Source: Mariniphaga sp040772505
GTDB taxonomy: Bacteria > Bacteroidota > Bacteroidia > Bacteroidales > Prolixibacteraceae
Direction of reading: 5' to 3'
Length of the DNA: 64,000 nucleotides
NCBI GenBank assembly: GCA_040772505.1
Contig: JAXGYA010000009.1
Location: 90,912-154,911 of the forward strand
Shown piece after piece: positions 26,519 through 33,656 of this stretch. Position numbers and translations under genes: made by a program. Position 1 is the first letter of the stretch; the number at the start of each line of letters is the position of its first letter. The notes beneath the pieces were generated by a model. That model saw only the letters and a list, made by a program, of their open reading frames with translations, did no database searches and had not been told where the DNA came from.

Positions 26519-28035
26519 TTCTCACCTCCTTTCGGGGAATATTCCTTATTTGAAAAAGCGGGGATGTATCCGGTGGTTTTGTTCACGTCCAATTCCTGAT
26601 TAATCGTCTCTTTTCGCCACACGCCATTGTCTTTAAATAAATCGAAAAGGCGCCACAACAGCAACATAAACATAAGCACCAACACAACACCCAAACCTAT
26701 TTCATTCAGTATCATGGTAGTACTCACCAGTTGTTGCTGTGCGGTTTCCACCACCATCAGCCGTTTCATCGAAAAGACGGTCATAGAGGCAAACGCCAAA
26801 TCAGAGCCGATAATAAGCACCCAGCCAAACCATTTTCTGGCCTTGCCTTTTAATCCCGCTATGTCGGCATAATACATGATTATAATAGTGGCGATAATGG
26901 CAGATAGAATATGCCAGTGCCCGGTTAGAGTGATGCGCTCTTCGCGAAAGGGCCAAACGCGGAAAATATCGTCCAGCTTAACGGCCATGAATATACCTAC
27001 CCCGCTCACGGTAAAGTTCATAAATACCATTTGCCACAAAGGGCCAAATTTCAGGGGGTCGTGCAGTAAGGCAGCAATTCGTTTAAAGAACCCTGCCTTT
27101 TTCAGGTTCTGTTCTTTCAGCCGGTCATTTATCAATTTTTTCCAGCCAAAAATAACGAGGAACAAAGCTGCCATCATAACAAACACGGAGCCCACATACA
27201 CAAAGGTGTGGGCTGATTGTGTCCAAACCACCGATAAAGAGCCGGCACTCAGGATAACACTGCCGGGAATCATCAGCCACATAGCCAACTTATGATAGAT
27301 GCCTTTAAAGTCGAACCATCTTCCAATAATCAGGGTAATGGCTACACCAATAAGGGCAAGCATAATGTGTAAATGACCGATGATAGCCTTTTCGAAAACT
27401 GTTTTATCAGCTTCACGGATGATATCCTCGGCAAGAAATGCCTCTTGTCCGTTGCCCCAGAAAGAGCCGGTGTATGCTCCAAATCCGGCTGAGATAAGAG
27501 TCATTATTACCATTGTAAAAAATGCCATGCGCTCCAGATCCAATCCGCTTTTTGTATGTGCATAAGCCTTGTCGGTAACACGATACCTTTTGTTCCACGG
27601 GTTGAGTGCCACGGCAAGCATTAATCCTGCAAAAAACATGAGTGAAAGCCCCGACAGAAACACGCCGTGAAAAGCCCAGTTATGCCCCCAGTAAGCAAAC
27701 CCAAGCCCAAAAATCATGGTGGTCAGATAGCCAACGGTTACTACGGCGTTGATGTTGGTTTGCTGATGACGGGGCATAGGTACAATGGAGGTAATCATAT
27801 ACACCTCGATGGCAATTATCGCCATGGCTATGGTGTGATAAAGTATAATTATGCGCCCTGCCCGTTCAGCAGGATTTAAATCCATGCGCAGCCATCGCAC
27901 CACCAGGTCCTTTACGCCCCACTCGGCCATGGGGCCCGACAACATGCCAAAAATAGCAGTGGTGATCGAAACCATAACAATAGCCACAAGGATTAAGCCC
28001 TTTGTTGAACTAAAAAAATAGCTGAACCTATTCAT
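26515..28035 (-). CDS. Multi-pass membrane protein, candidate haem-binding, unknown family
   Basis: 506 residues with roughly a dozen hydrophobic helices. Several His residues lie in or at the ends of helices: LYHTIAM, YWGHNWAFHG, and two GHxHI segments, IIGHLHIMLALIG and TGHWHILSAIIAT. The two GHxHI segments are each preceded by a helix and a polar loop, suggesting an internal duplication. Intramembrane His pairs and the adjacent cyoE make a haem protein plausible. It resembles a haem-copper oxidase subunit I in size and hydropathy, but the CuB His-His pair and the usual helix motifs were not found, so it is not called an oxidase. It overlaps both neighbours by 4 bp. Confidence 0.6.
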   Translation of the reverse strand: MNRFSYFFSSTKGLILVAIVMVSITTAIFGMLSGPMAEWGVKDLVVRWLRMDLNPAERAGRIIILYHTIAMAIIAIEVYMITSIVPMPRHQQTNINAVVTVGYLTTMIFGLGFAYWGHNWAFHGVFLSGLSLMFFAGLMLAVALNPWNKRYRVTDKAYAHTKSGLDLERMAFFTMVIMTLISAGFGAYTGSFWGNGQEAFLAEDIIREADKTVFEKAIIGHLHIMLALIGVAITLIIGRWFDFKGIYHKLAMWLMIPGSVILSAGSLSVVWTQSAHTFVYVGSVFVMMAALFLVIFGWKKLINDRLKEQNLKKAGFFKRIAALLHDPLKFGPLWQMVFMNFTVSGVGIFMAVKLDDIFRVWPFREERITLTGHWHILSAIIATIIIMYYADIAGLKGKARKWFGWVLIIGSDLAFASMTVFSMKRLMVVETAQQQLVSTTMILNEIGLGVVLVLMFMLLLWRLFDLFKDNGVWRKETINQELDVNKTTGYIPAFSNKEYSPKGGEK

Positions 28036-28679
28036 AAAAAGCTGATTTTTTTAATTTTTATATCCTCCTGAAACCCCCATGCAAATGATAAACTCATAAG
28101 CAGCAGAATAGGGGTAAGTATGGTAAATACCACCTCTTCTGTAAATATTCCCAGAAGTGGCTTCCCAAAGCCTAACGATGCCAGGGCAATCCCGCCAATA
28201 CCAATGAGTGCACCCCCCACCCCAACCCAGATAAATTTGGCAGGTGCTAATTTGGCACGCGCTACCCAAACAGGGAGTAAAAAGATAGTTAACCCGGCTA
28301 TGGCATGAAAAACCGGATAAACCACCTTTGTTTGAAATGCGCCGATAGAAGCAATCAGAATCAGGATAAAACCGAGAATCAGGAAAATCAGGTAATAACG
28401 ATTGTATTTCGGGTAAAACTCGCGCACCAGTCCTAAAGCGATGCCAAAAGGAATAATAGTGGCAACTATTTTAATAAAAGCTAAAGAAAGCACACCAAAC
28501 CCAAATAGCGCTATTAGCAAACCGGCCACAAAAAGAACGGCGAAAGATGCTATATACCAAAGATTATAACTCTTTTCAGTTTTATAATTTTTGTATTCAT
28601 TATAAAACGAATACACCAGATAAAGTGCAACTATGCCTGTGAGCAATAAAATAATCCGGTCAAAAACAGTAATTTCCAT
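28032..28679 (-). CDS. Membrane protein of unknown function (about 7 helices)
   Basis: 215 residues, very hydrophobic, with about seven predicted helices (for example RIILLLTGIVALYLVYSF, FAVLFVAGLLIALFGFGVL, YYLIFLILGFILILIASIG). One His lies inside a helix (VFHAIAGLTIFLLP). There is no signal peptide or recognised motif. Its end overlaps the start of the 506-residue protein gene by 4 bp, so the two are probably made as a pair and may form one membrane complex. It lies 61 bp after the 271-residue membrane protein. Function unknown. Confidence 0.65.
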   Translation of the reverse strand: MEITVFDRIILLLTGIVALYLVYSFYNEYKNYKTEKSYNLWYIASFAVLFVAGLLIALFGFGVLSLAFIKIVATIIPFGIALGLVREFYPKYNRYYLIFLILGFILILIASIGAFQTKVVYPVFHAIAGLTIFLLPVWVARAKLAPAKFIWVGVGGALIGIGGIALASLGFGKPLLGIFTEEVVFTILTPILLLMSLSFAWGFQEDIKIKKISFL

Positions 28680-28740
28680 TGTGTTGTTTTTTTAATGTGT
28701 TACATAAAGATGAGAGAGCCCATCTGTTTCAAAAAAAAGA

Positions 28741-29556
28741 TCATTCAACCCCAGCCTTTCGCTCCTCTATCAGCACTTTTGCAGCAGGGGTGAGCAAATA
28801 AACAAGAAGCCCTGTAGCCACTACGGCGGCAGGCAGATAAAGACTGAACACTCCGCCTTTTTCTTTAAGTTCGATAATTGCCACAATGTAACCACTCATA
28901 ATGGAGTTAGCAGCTGCCATTATACCCAGCGGTAGCGCCCATGTCCGGTGTTTGAACACCTGGTGAATAAAAACCAGCCATGCTGCGGCGCCCATCCAGG
29001 TTGACATCTGAACCACGGCATACATCCCTTTTAAAAACTTGGGAATAGTGGTCTCAAAGCCCAGATGCTGATACCGGGAGATCATGGCAACCCCGTTAAT
29101 GTAGGTTAGTACATAAGCCAAACCGGCCACGAAAGTGAGAACAATAACCTTTCGGTTAACCTTTCCCACATACATTATCCCGAACCACAGCACTACGGCA
29201 ATAAGAAAAACAGGCATGGTTGCAGCAGGCAAATCAATGCTTTTTGCAGGTATTGTGGGAAAGAACCCGGCAAGCATTTGAAGGGCAGCAGCCATAGCCC
29301 CCCACCTCCATGCCCATTTTTGCTCGTAGAAAAAACCATAAAGCACCGCTGCCCACAAAGCACTGGCGATGATGCCCAGCGACCCCAGAATGGAGTGGGT
29401 TATCTCAACAGCCACTGCTTCGTCAGGGCGGTCACCTGCAATTTTACCATCCACTACCACCATGTAGTTTTGGGCCATCAGGTATAAAAGTAAAAGCCCC
29501 GTAAAAATTCCGACAATCGACAAAACGATTCCAATGTTCTTGTAGTTTTTCATCAT
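28741..29556 (-). CDS. Membrane protein of unknown function, first gene of the operon
   Basis: 271 residues, about eight helices. It has one of the few clear Shine-Dalgarno sites of the window (AAGGAG before the ATG; a second ATG follows directly). A His sits at a helix start (VAVEITHSILGSLGIIASAL), others in LVFIHQVFKHRTW. No family is recognised. It is directly downstream of a consensus promoter with an overlapping palindromic operator, so it is the first product made on induction. Context (two more membrane proteins, SUMF1 lipoprotein, cyoE, TetR) suggests a regulated membrane complex, perhaps respiratory or for stress defence; this is inference. Confidence 0.65.
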   Translation of the reverse strand: MMKNYKNIGIVLSIVGIFTGLLLLYLMAQNYMVVVDGKIAGDRPDEAVAVEITHSILGSLGIIASALWAAVLYGFFYEQKWAWRWGAMAAALQMLAGFFPTIPAKSIDLPAATMPVFLIAVVLWFGIMYVGKVNRKVIVLTFVAGLAYVLTYINGVAMISRYQHLGFETTIPKFLKGMYAVVQMSTWMGAAAWLVFIHQVFKHRTWALPLGIMAAANSIMSGYIVAIIELKEKGGVFSLYLPAAVVATGLLVYLLTPAAKVLIEERKAGVE

Positions 29557-29611
29557 TTTTTCTCCTTATTGTTTTGTTAATAACTGATTAAAATATATAT
29601 AAATGTTAATT

Positions 29612-29640
29612 TACTCATTAGTATGTTAGTATTTACTAAC
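29612..29640 (-). promoter_or_regulatory. Palindromic operator at the membrane-operon promoter
   Basis: GTTAGTA-TT-TACTAAC (29625-29640) is a perfect 7-bp-arm palindrome, next to a second dyad TACT-CATT-AGTA (29612-29623). Read on the minus strand, the first G of the palindrome is the last G of the -7 box, so a bound repressor would cover the transcription start. The TetR protein of the same operon is the obvious candidate. Confidence 0.65.
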
Positions 29641-29670
29641 AAAAATAAAAATCAATTTTTACAAAAGCAA
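29640..29670 (-). promoter_or_regulatory. Consensus promoter of the TetR/membrane operon
   Basis: On the minus strand: TTG (29670-29668), a 20-bp spacer and TATTTTTG (29647-29640), matching the Bacteroidota promoter consensus, about 85 bp before the first start codon. Confidence 0.7.
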
Positions 29671-29755
29671 GGATTATGAGTAATAATTTTGTAATTTGTA
29701 TTTAATCTAAATAAGCGGAAAGCTAAACATCACGAATTTAGCGGCTTTTCACCAG

Positions 29756-29783
29756 TTACAGTTACCAGTTACCAGTTACCAAT
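29756..29783 (+). repeat. Short heptamer repeat (AGTTACC)
   Basis: Near-perfect tandem copies of AGTTACC follow the stop of the DUF2179 gene. A 6-bp stem (GCTAAA/TTTAGC, 29722-29742) lies beside it and could be a weak terminator on the minus strand. The period of seven is shared with the large repeat field at 39.5-40.1 kb. Confidence 0.6.
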
Positions 29784-29793
29784 CACCATTTCT

Positions 29794-30372
29794 CTATTTC
29801 CCTTTTCTCCACCGGCGTTCAGCTTGCGTCACGGGAAAAATTCCATGACTCACCGATTTCACATCTTCCACTGAATAGAATGCCTTGGGGTTGGTGGCTT
29901 TAATGATATCTTCCACCTTGTGAATTTCAGTTCGCTTAATAATGCTATAGATAATGCTGACATTCTCGCTTCCGCCCATCGCCTGATGATGGGTGATGCC
30001 GTAGCCGGCATTTTTTAGGTTCATAATAAGCTCCTCCGGGCTTTTGCGAGCAAAAATCTGGATTTTCACAATTCCCATAGCCAGATGCTCTTCAAGGCGC
30101 AGTCCGATGTAATTTCCTGCAGCAAAACCCGCTGCATATGCGAAATAGCACATCCAGTTGTCCAGATTTTCAAAAATCCGTGAAATTGCCAGAAGCCATA
30201 TCAGCACCTCAAAAAAACCAAGCATAGGTGCCCACACTTTTTGACCTTTTGAAACCATGACTATACGGATAGTGCCAATAGTTACGTCCATGATTCTGGA
30301 GAGAAAAATCAGGAATGGCAGAAGAAAGTAGGTATATAAAGAAGTATCAAAAAAACTATTTGCAAGTATCAT
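29794..30372 (-). CDS. DUF2179/DUF5698 membrane protein (UPF0316 family)
   Basis: 192 residues. Three N-terminal membrane helices (YFLLPFLIFLSRIMDV, GTIRIVMVSKG, FFEVLIWLLAISRIF) are followed by a cytoplasmic ~75-residue DUF2179 domain (VSIIYSIIKRTEIHKVEDII and AFYSVEDVKSVSHGIFP). The arrangement is that of UPF0316/YebE-type proteins, whose function is not established; DUF2179 has been linked to nucleotide binding. A basic C-terminus (AERRWRKGK) ends the protein. It may share a transcript with prfC, whose end is 37 bp away from the start. Confidence 0.88.
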   Translation of the reverse strand: MILANSFFDTSLYTYFLLPFLIFLSRIMDVTIGTIRIVMVSKGQKVWAPMLGFFEVLIWLLAISRIFENLDNWMCYFAYAAGFAAGNYIGLRLEEHLAMGIVKIQIFARKSPEELIMNLKNAGYGITHHQAMGGSENVSIIYSIIKRTEIHKVEDIIKATNPKAFYSVEDVKSVSHGIFPVTQAERRWRKGK

Positions 30373-30409
30373 TTTCTTAAAGCTTTTTTATGAATATCTC
30401 AAAAATACA

Positions 30410-31984
30410 TTAAAATTCCGAAGTAAAATGAAACCGGATATCTTTGAATTCGTCTTGAGCCATTTGCAGAATAAACTGTGAGTCAGCCATAAAAACATCG
30501 CGTCCCAGTTTGTCCTTAGCCATTTTCTGATATTTCCGTTTTTTGAATTCAGTCAGCATATGCTTATTATCTGATTCTATCCAGCATGCCTTATACATCT
30601 GCATCGGCTCAAACCGGCATTTGGCGCTATACTCATGTTCGAGCCGGAATTGTATCACCTCAAACTGAAGCTGCCCGACGGTTCCAAGAATTTTTCGTCC
30701 GTTGAAAGTGCTGGTGAACAGTTGCGCCACTCCCTCATCCGTCAGGTGGTCAATGCCTTTGTTCAACTGTTTCGACCTCATGGGATCGACATTTTCGATA
30801 TAGCTAAACAATTCGGGCGAAAAACTTGGAATTCCCCTGAAATGAATCTCTTCGCCACTGGTAATCGTATCGCCGATGATCAGACTGCCGTTGTCGGGCA
30901 CACCGATAATATCTCCGGGAAAAGCCTCTTCAATAATCTCTTTCTGCTCCGCCATAAATGCGGTAGGGCTTGTAAAGCGCATGGTTTTCCCCGAGCGGAT
31001 ATGTTTATAGGCATGGTTTCGCTCAAACTTGCCGGAACAGACTTTCACAAATGCAATCCGGCTGCGGTGATTTGGGTCGATGTTGGCGTGAATTTTAAAA
31101 ACAAAACCTGAAAAGCCGGATTCTTCAGGGAGCACCATACGCTCTTCTGCCAAAGAGGGCTGCGGAGATGGTGCAATTTCCAAAAAGGCATGAAGCAGTT
31201 CCTGAACGCCAAAATTGTAGAGCGCACTTCCAAAAAACACCGGCGCAAGGTTGCCTTCCAGGTATTCATCACGACTGAATTCAGGATAAATGCCTTCCAC
31301 CAGCTCAAGGTCTTCGCGCAATGTTTTTGCTTCATTGCCGATAAAACTCTCCAGATCAGAGCTTGAAACATCCTCAAAATCAATCCCTTTCTCAATTTCC
31401 TGAATATTTGGGTCAAACAGCTTCAGGCTTTTGGAATAAATACTGTAAACCCCTCGAAAACCCGGTCCGTTGCCAATAGGCCAACTCAAAGGGCGCACCT
31501 TTAGTTTCAGATGACTTTCAATCTCATCCAGCACCATAAAAGGATCCTGTGCCGGGCGATCCAGTTTATTTATAAAAACAATTACCGGTGTTTTGCGCAT
31601 ACGGCAAACCTGCATCAGTTTTTCTGTCTGCGGCTCAACTCCCCTTGCAGCGTCAATTACAATAATTACACTGTCAACAGCAGTCAGCGTGCGAAATGTA
31701 TCTTCCTGAAAGTCCTGGTGTCCGGGTGTGTCGAGAATATTTACCTTGTAGCCGTTGTATTCAAAACCCATCACCGAGGTGGCTACTGAAATGCCCCGCT
31801 GGCGTTCGATTTCCATAAAATCGGAAGTAGTTGTCTTTTTTATTTTGTTGCTTTTTACCGCTCCGGCAACACGGATAGCGCCTCCAAAAAGCAGCAGCTT
31901 TTCGGTTAGCGTGGTTTTGCCGGCATCGGGATGGCTCACAATCCCAAATGTTCTCCGGCGGTCTATCTCTTGTTGAAATAACAT
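30410..31984 (-). CDS. prfC: Peptide chain release factor 3
   Basis: 524 residues from the ATG at 31984; an in-frame upstream ATG at 32044 would add 20 hydrophobic residues not seen in RF3. A translational GTPase with G1 SHPDAGKTT, switch segment RQRGISVATSVM, G3 DTPGHQDF and G4 NKLD. After peptide release RF3 removes RF1/RF2 from the ribosome. The RF3-type domain follows in FKIHANIDPNHRSRIAFVKV, with the C-terminal part in QLQFEVIQFRLEHEY. Length is normal. Confidence 0.96.
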   Translation of the reverse strand: MLFQQEIDRRRTFGIVSHPDAGKTTLTEKLLLFGGAIRVAGAVKSNKIKKTTTSDFMEIERQRGISVATSVMGFEYNGYKVNILDTPGHQDFQEDTFRTLTAVDSVIIVIDAARGVEPQTEKLMQVCRMRKTPVIVFINKLDRPAQDPFMVLDEIESHLKLKVRPLSWPIGNGPGFRGVYSIYSKSLKLFDPNIQEIEKGIDFEDVSSSDLESFIGNEAKTLREDLELVEGIYPEFSRDEYLEGNLAPVFFGSALYNFGVQELLHAFLEIAPSPQPSLAEERMVLPEESGFSGFVFKIHANIDPNHRSRIAFVKVCSGKFERNHAYKHIRSGKTMRFTSPTAFMAEQKEIIEEAFPGDIIGVPDNGSLIIGDTITSGEEIHFRGIPSFSPELFSYIENVDPMRSKQLNKGIDHLTDEGVAQLFTSTFNGRKILGTVGQLQFEVIQFRLEHEYSAKCRFEPMQMYKACWIESDNKHMLTEFKKRKYQKMAKDKLGRDVFMADSQFILQMAQDEFKDIRFHFTSEF

Positions 31985-32168
31985 ACGATTACTAATTTTT
32001 GCGTATGCAAAATTAATAAAGAAGAGCGGAGAACAGACAAACAATAGCTAATTGATCTGTTGTTCCCTCATTTTATCAACGATAAGGTAATAAGGCAGGA
32101 TATCTACGTCAAATTTTATCAATTTCATAAATACCTTGATATAAATCGTACGGTTTGCATGAATTCAA

Positions 32169-32176
32169 TACCTTTG
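32169..32176 (+). promoter_or_regulatory. Putative -7 element before the SPFH gene
   Basis: TACCTTTG matches TAnnTTTG, 75 bp before the ATG. No convincing -33 element is present at the expected distance. Confidence 0.4.
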
Positions 32177-32250
32177 CAACTTGTGTTATAAAAATGTAAT
32201 CTCTACCTATGAGTTCCATATTTTGCATTAATATTTAAAAGTCATAAGAA

Positions 32251-33069
32251 ATGAAATTTAATTTTAAAACATCTTACATTGTGGTCATTGTTGCAGCTCT
32301 GATTGTACTGGTACTATTCGGAGGCCGCATGTTTTTCATCATCGAAGCCGGCGAACGCGGCGTAATTTTCCGTCCCTACACTTCCGGTCTTGACACGGAA
32401 AATATTTATGGAGAAGGTTTTCATGTTATTGCGCCATGGAACCGGTTGTATGTTTATCCGGTCAGGGAGCAGCAGCGCGAGGAGACCATGGAAGTGCTTG
32501 ATCGTAACGGACTTTCGATAAACATTGAGATTACGGTACGCTTTAACCTGGAATATTCAGATATTGGCTTTTTGCATCAAAAATTTGGTGTCAACTATGT
32601 CAATGTGCTGGTTATACCCGAAGTACGTTCCACCGTGCGGCAAGTCTCCGGACGCTATTCGGCAGAAGAGATCTATTCAACCAAAAGAGCCGAAGTGGAA
32701 AGAACAATTAAAGATGAGACCCGTGAAATACTTAGCGAAAACTATATAGAAATGCGGGCTCTGCTCATTCGTTCCATCAATCTGCCGCCCCAGATCAAGG
32801 ATGCCATTGAATCCAAACTGAAAACCGAACAGGAAGCCCTTGCATACGAATTCAGACTCAGAAGGGAAGAATCGGAAGCCGAACGCCGGCGGATTGAAGC
32901 CGAAGGAAAGGCAGCCTACAACCAGATAATCAATGCCAGCCTGACCGACAAAATCATACAGATGCGGGGCATTGAAGCTACACTTGAGCTGGCTAATTCT
33001 CCAAATTCCAAAGTTATTGTCATTGGCAGCGGAAAAGAAGGGCTGCCGATTATTTTAGGAAATAATTAG
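32251..33069 (+). CDS. Prohibitin-like SPFH-domain membrane protein
   Basis: 272 residues. One N-terminal membrane helix (TSYIVVIVAALIVLVLFGG) is followed by an SPFH domain starting FIIEAGERGVIFRPY, then a Glu/Arg-rich coiled coil (about residues 195-230) and a short C-terminus that ends in IVIGSGKEGLPIILG, the prohibitin signature. Such proteins form ring-shaped scaffolds in the inner membrane and modulate membrane proteases such as FtsH. The gene has no partner in the same direction except the decayed thioesterase fragment directly after its stop. Confidence 0.92.
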   Translation: MKFNFKTSYIVVIVAALIVLVLFGGRMFFIIEAGERGVIFRPYTSGLDTENIYGEGFHVIAPWNRLYVYPVREQQREETMEVLDRNGLSINIEITVRFNLEYSDIGFLHQKFGVNYVNVLVIPEVRSTVRQVSGRYSAEEIYSTKRAEVERTIKDETREILSENYIEMRALLIRSINLPPQIKDAIESKLKTEQEALAYEFRLRREESEAERRRIEAEGKAAYNQIINASLTDKIIQMRGIEATLELANSPNSKVIVIGSGKEGLPIILGNN

Positions 33070-33070
33070 T

Positions 33071-33220
33071 TGCAGTGAAGAGTTGGCTTTGAAAATTAAA
33101 CTCAAAGATGGTGAAGGGCAAGTTTGTGCAACAGCAACGGCAGACTACTTCTGCTATCCGGAGAAAATTGCAAAGGCAAGATTCGGATACCCGGGCAAAA
33201 AAGCATTTATCCCTGATTAA
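33071..33220 (+). pseudogene. 3' remnant of a hotdog-fold (PaaI-like) thioesterase gene
   Basis: The frame directly after the SPFH stop reads ELALKIKLKDGEGQV, then CATATADYFCYPEKI, then ARFGYPGKKAFIPD, then stop. The order (LKD.EG.VCATA..YF.YPE) is the last strand and tail of small acyl-CoA thioesterases of the PaaI/hotdog type. There is no start codon and no N-terminal half; the SPFH gene lies where it should be. About 50 codons remain without internal stops, suggesting a recent truncation or a deletion junction. Confidence 0.55.
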
Positions 33221-33224
33221 TAAA

Positions 33225-33251
33225 CAAAAAGAGGCCTCTCAGCAGAGACCT
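33225..33251 (-). terminator. Intrinsic terminator for the small acidic protein gene
   Basis: On the minus strand the stem AGGTCTCT, loop GCTG and AGAGGCCT are followed by CTTTTTG. It lies 44 bp past the stop codon of the 62-residue gene. Confidence 0.65.
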
Positions 33252-33294
33252 GGATATTAAATATACTGATTGGGATTACTCTGTAGCTCAGGGC

Positions 33295-33483
33295 TTAAAA
33301 GTCATCTTCTTCATCAAAATCATCATAAATTGATGAGTAATCATCGAAATCTTCGTCATCGAATTGATCATAGATGGTGAGTTTCCGCTTAGAGTTTCTG
33401 TCTCTTTTTGAAGCATGCCTTCTTTGTCTGCCTTCAAAATCATCAAACTCTTTAGAATTTTTTTTGTTTACTTTCCGTTTCAT
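33295..33483 (-). CDS. Small low-complexity charged protein, unknown
   Basis: 62 residues from the ATG at 33483 (an upstream start at 33513 is possible). The N-terminal half is strongly basic (MKRKVNKKNSKEF, RQRRHASKRDRNSKRKL), the C-terminal half strongly acidic (YDQFDDEDFDDYSSIYDDFD). It has no signal peptide or hydrophobic segment and is probably disordered. The presence of a terminator after it and a clean frame support it as a gene; similar short basic-acidic proteins occur in Bacteroidota, but no function is known. Confidence 0.6.
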   Translation of the reverse strand: MKRKVNKKNSKEFDDFEGRQRRHASKRDRNSKRKLTIYDQFDDEDFDDYSSIYDDFDEEDDF

Positions 33484-33656
33484 TTTACAATGTTCATCCA
33501 AAAAATAAGACAATTAATTTTTAATAGTTTACAGAGGCAAAATAAAAAAAAACAATTGCAATAAACAAACTCCAATGAAAATTATTTATTTAAAAAATAG
33601 TTTGATTTTTGAAAAAACAAATTAAAGAAGTGAATCGTTTCAAAAGAACATTTTAT

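Noticed and set aside
26515..28035. Calling the 506-residue protein a haem-copper oxidase or NO reductase subunit I
   Set aside because: Size, His residues and cyoE fit, but the conserved His-His pair and other ligands of that family could not be located.
33609..33656. TTG start of the TPR-PD40-OmpA protein
   Set aside because: It would put 16 extra polar residues before the signal peptide; ATG 33657 (or GTG 33630) is more plausible.
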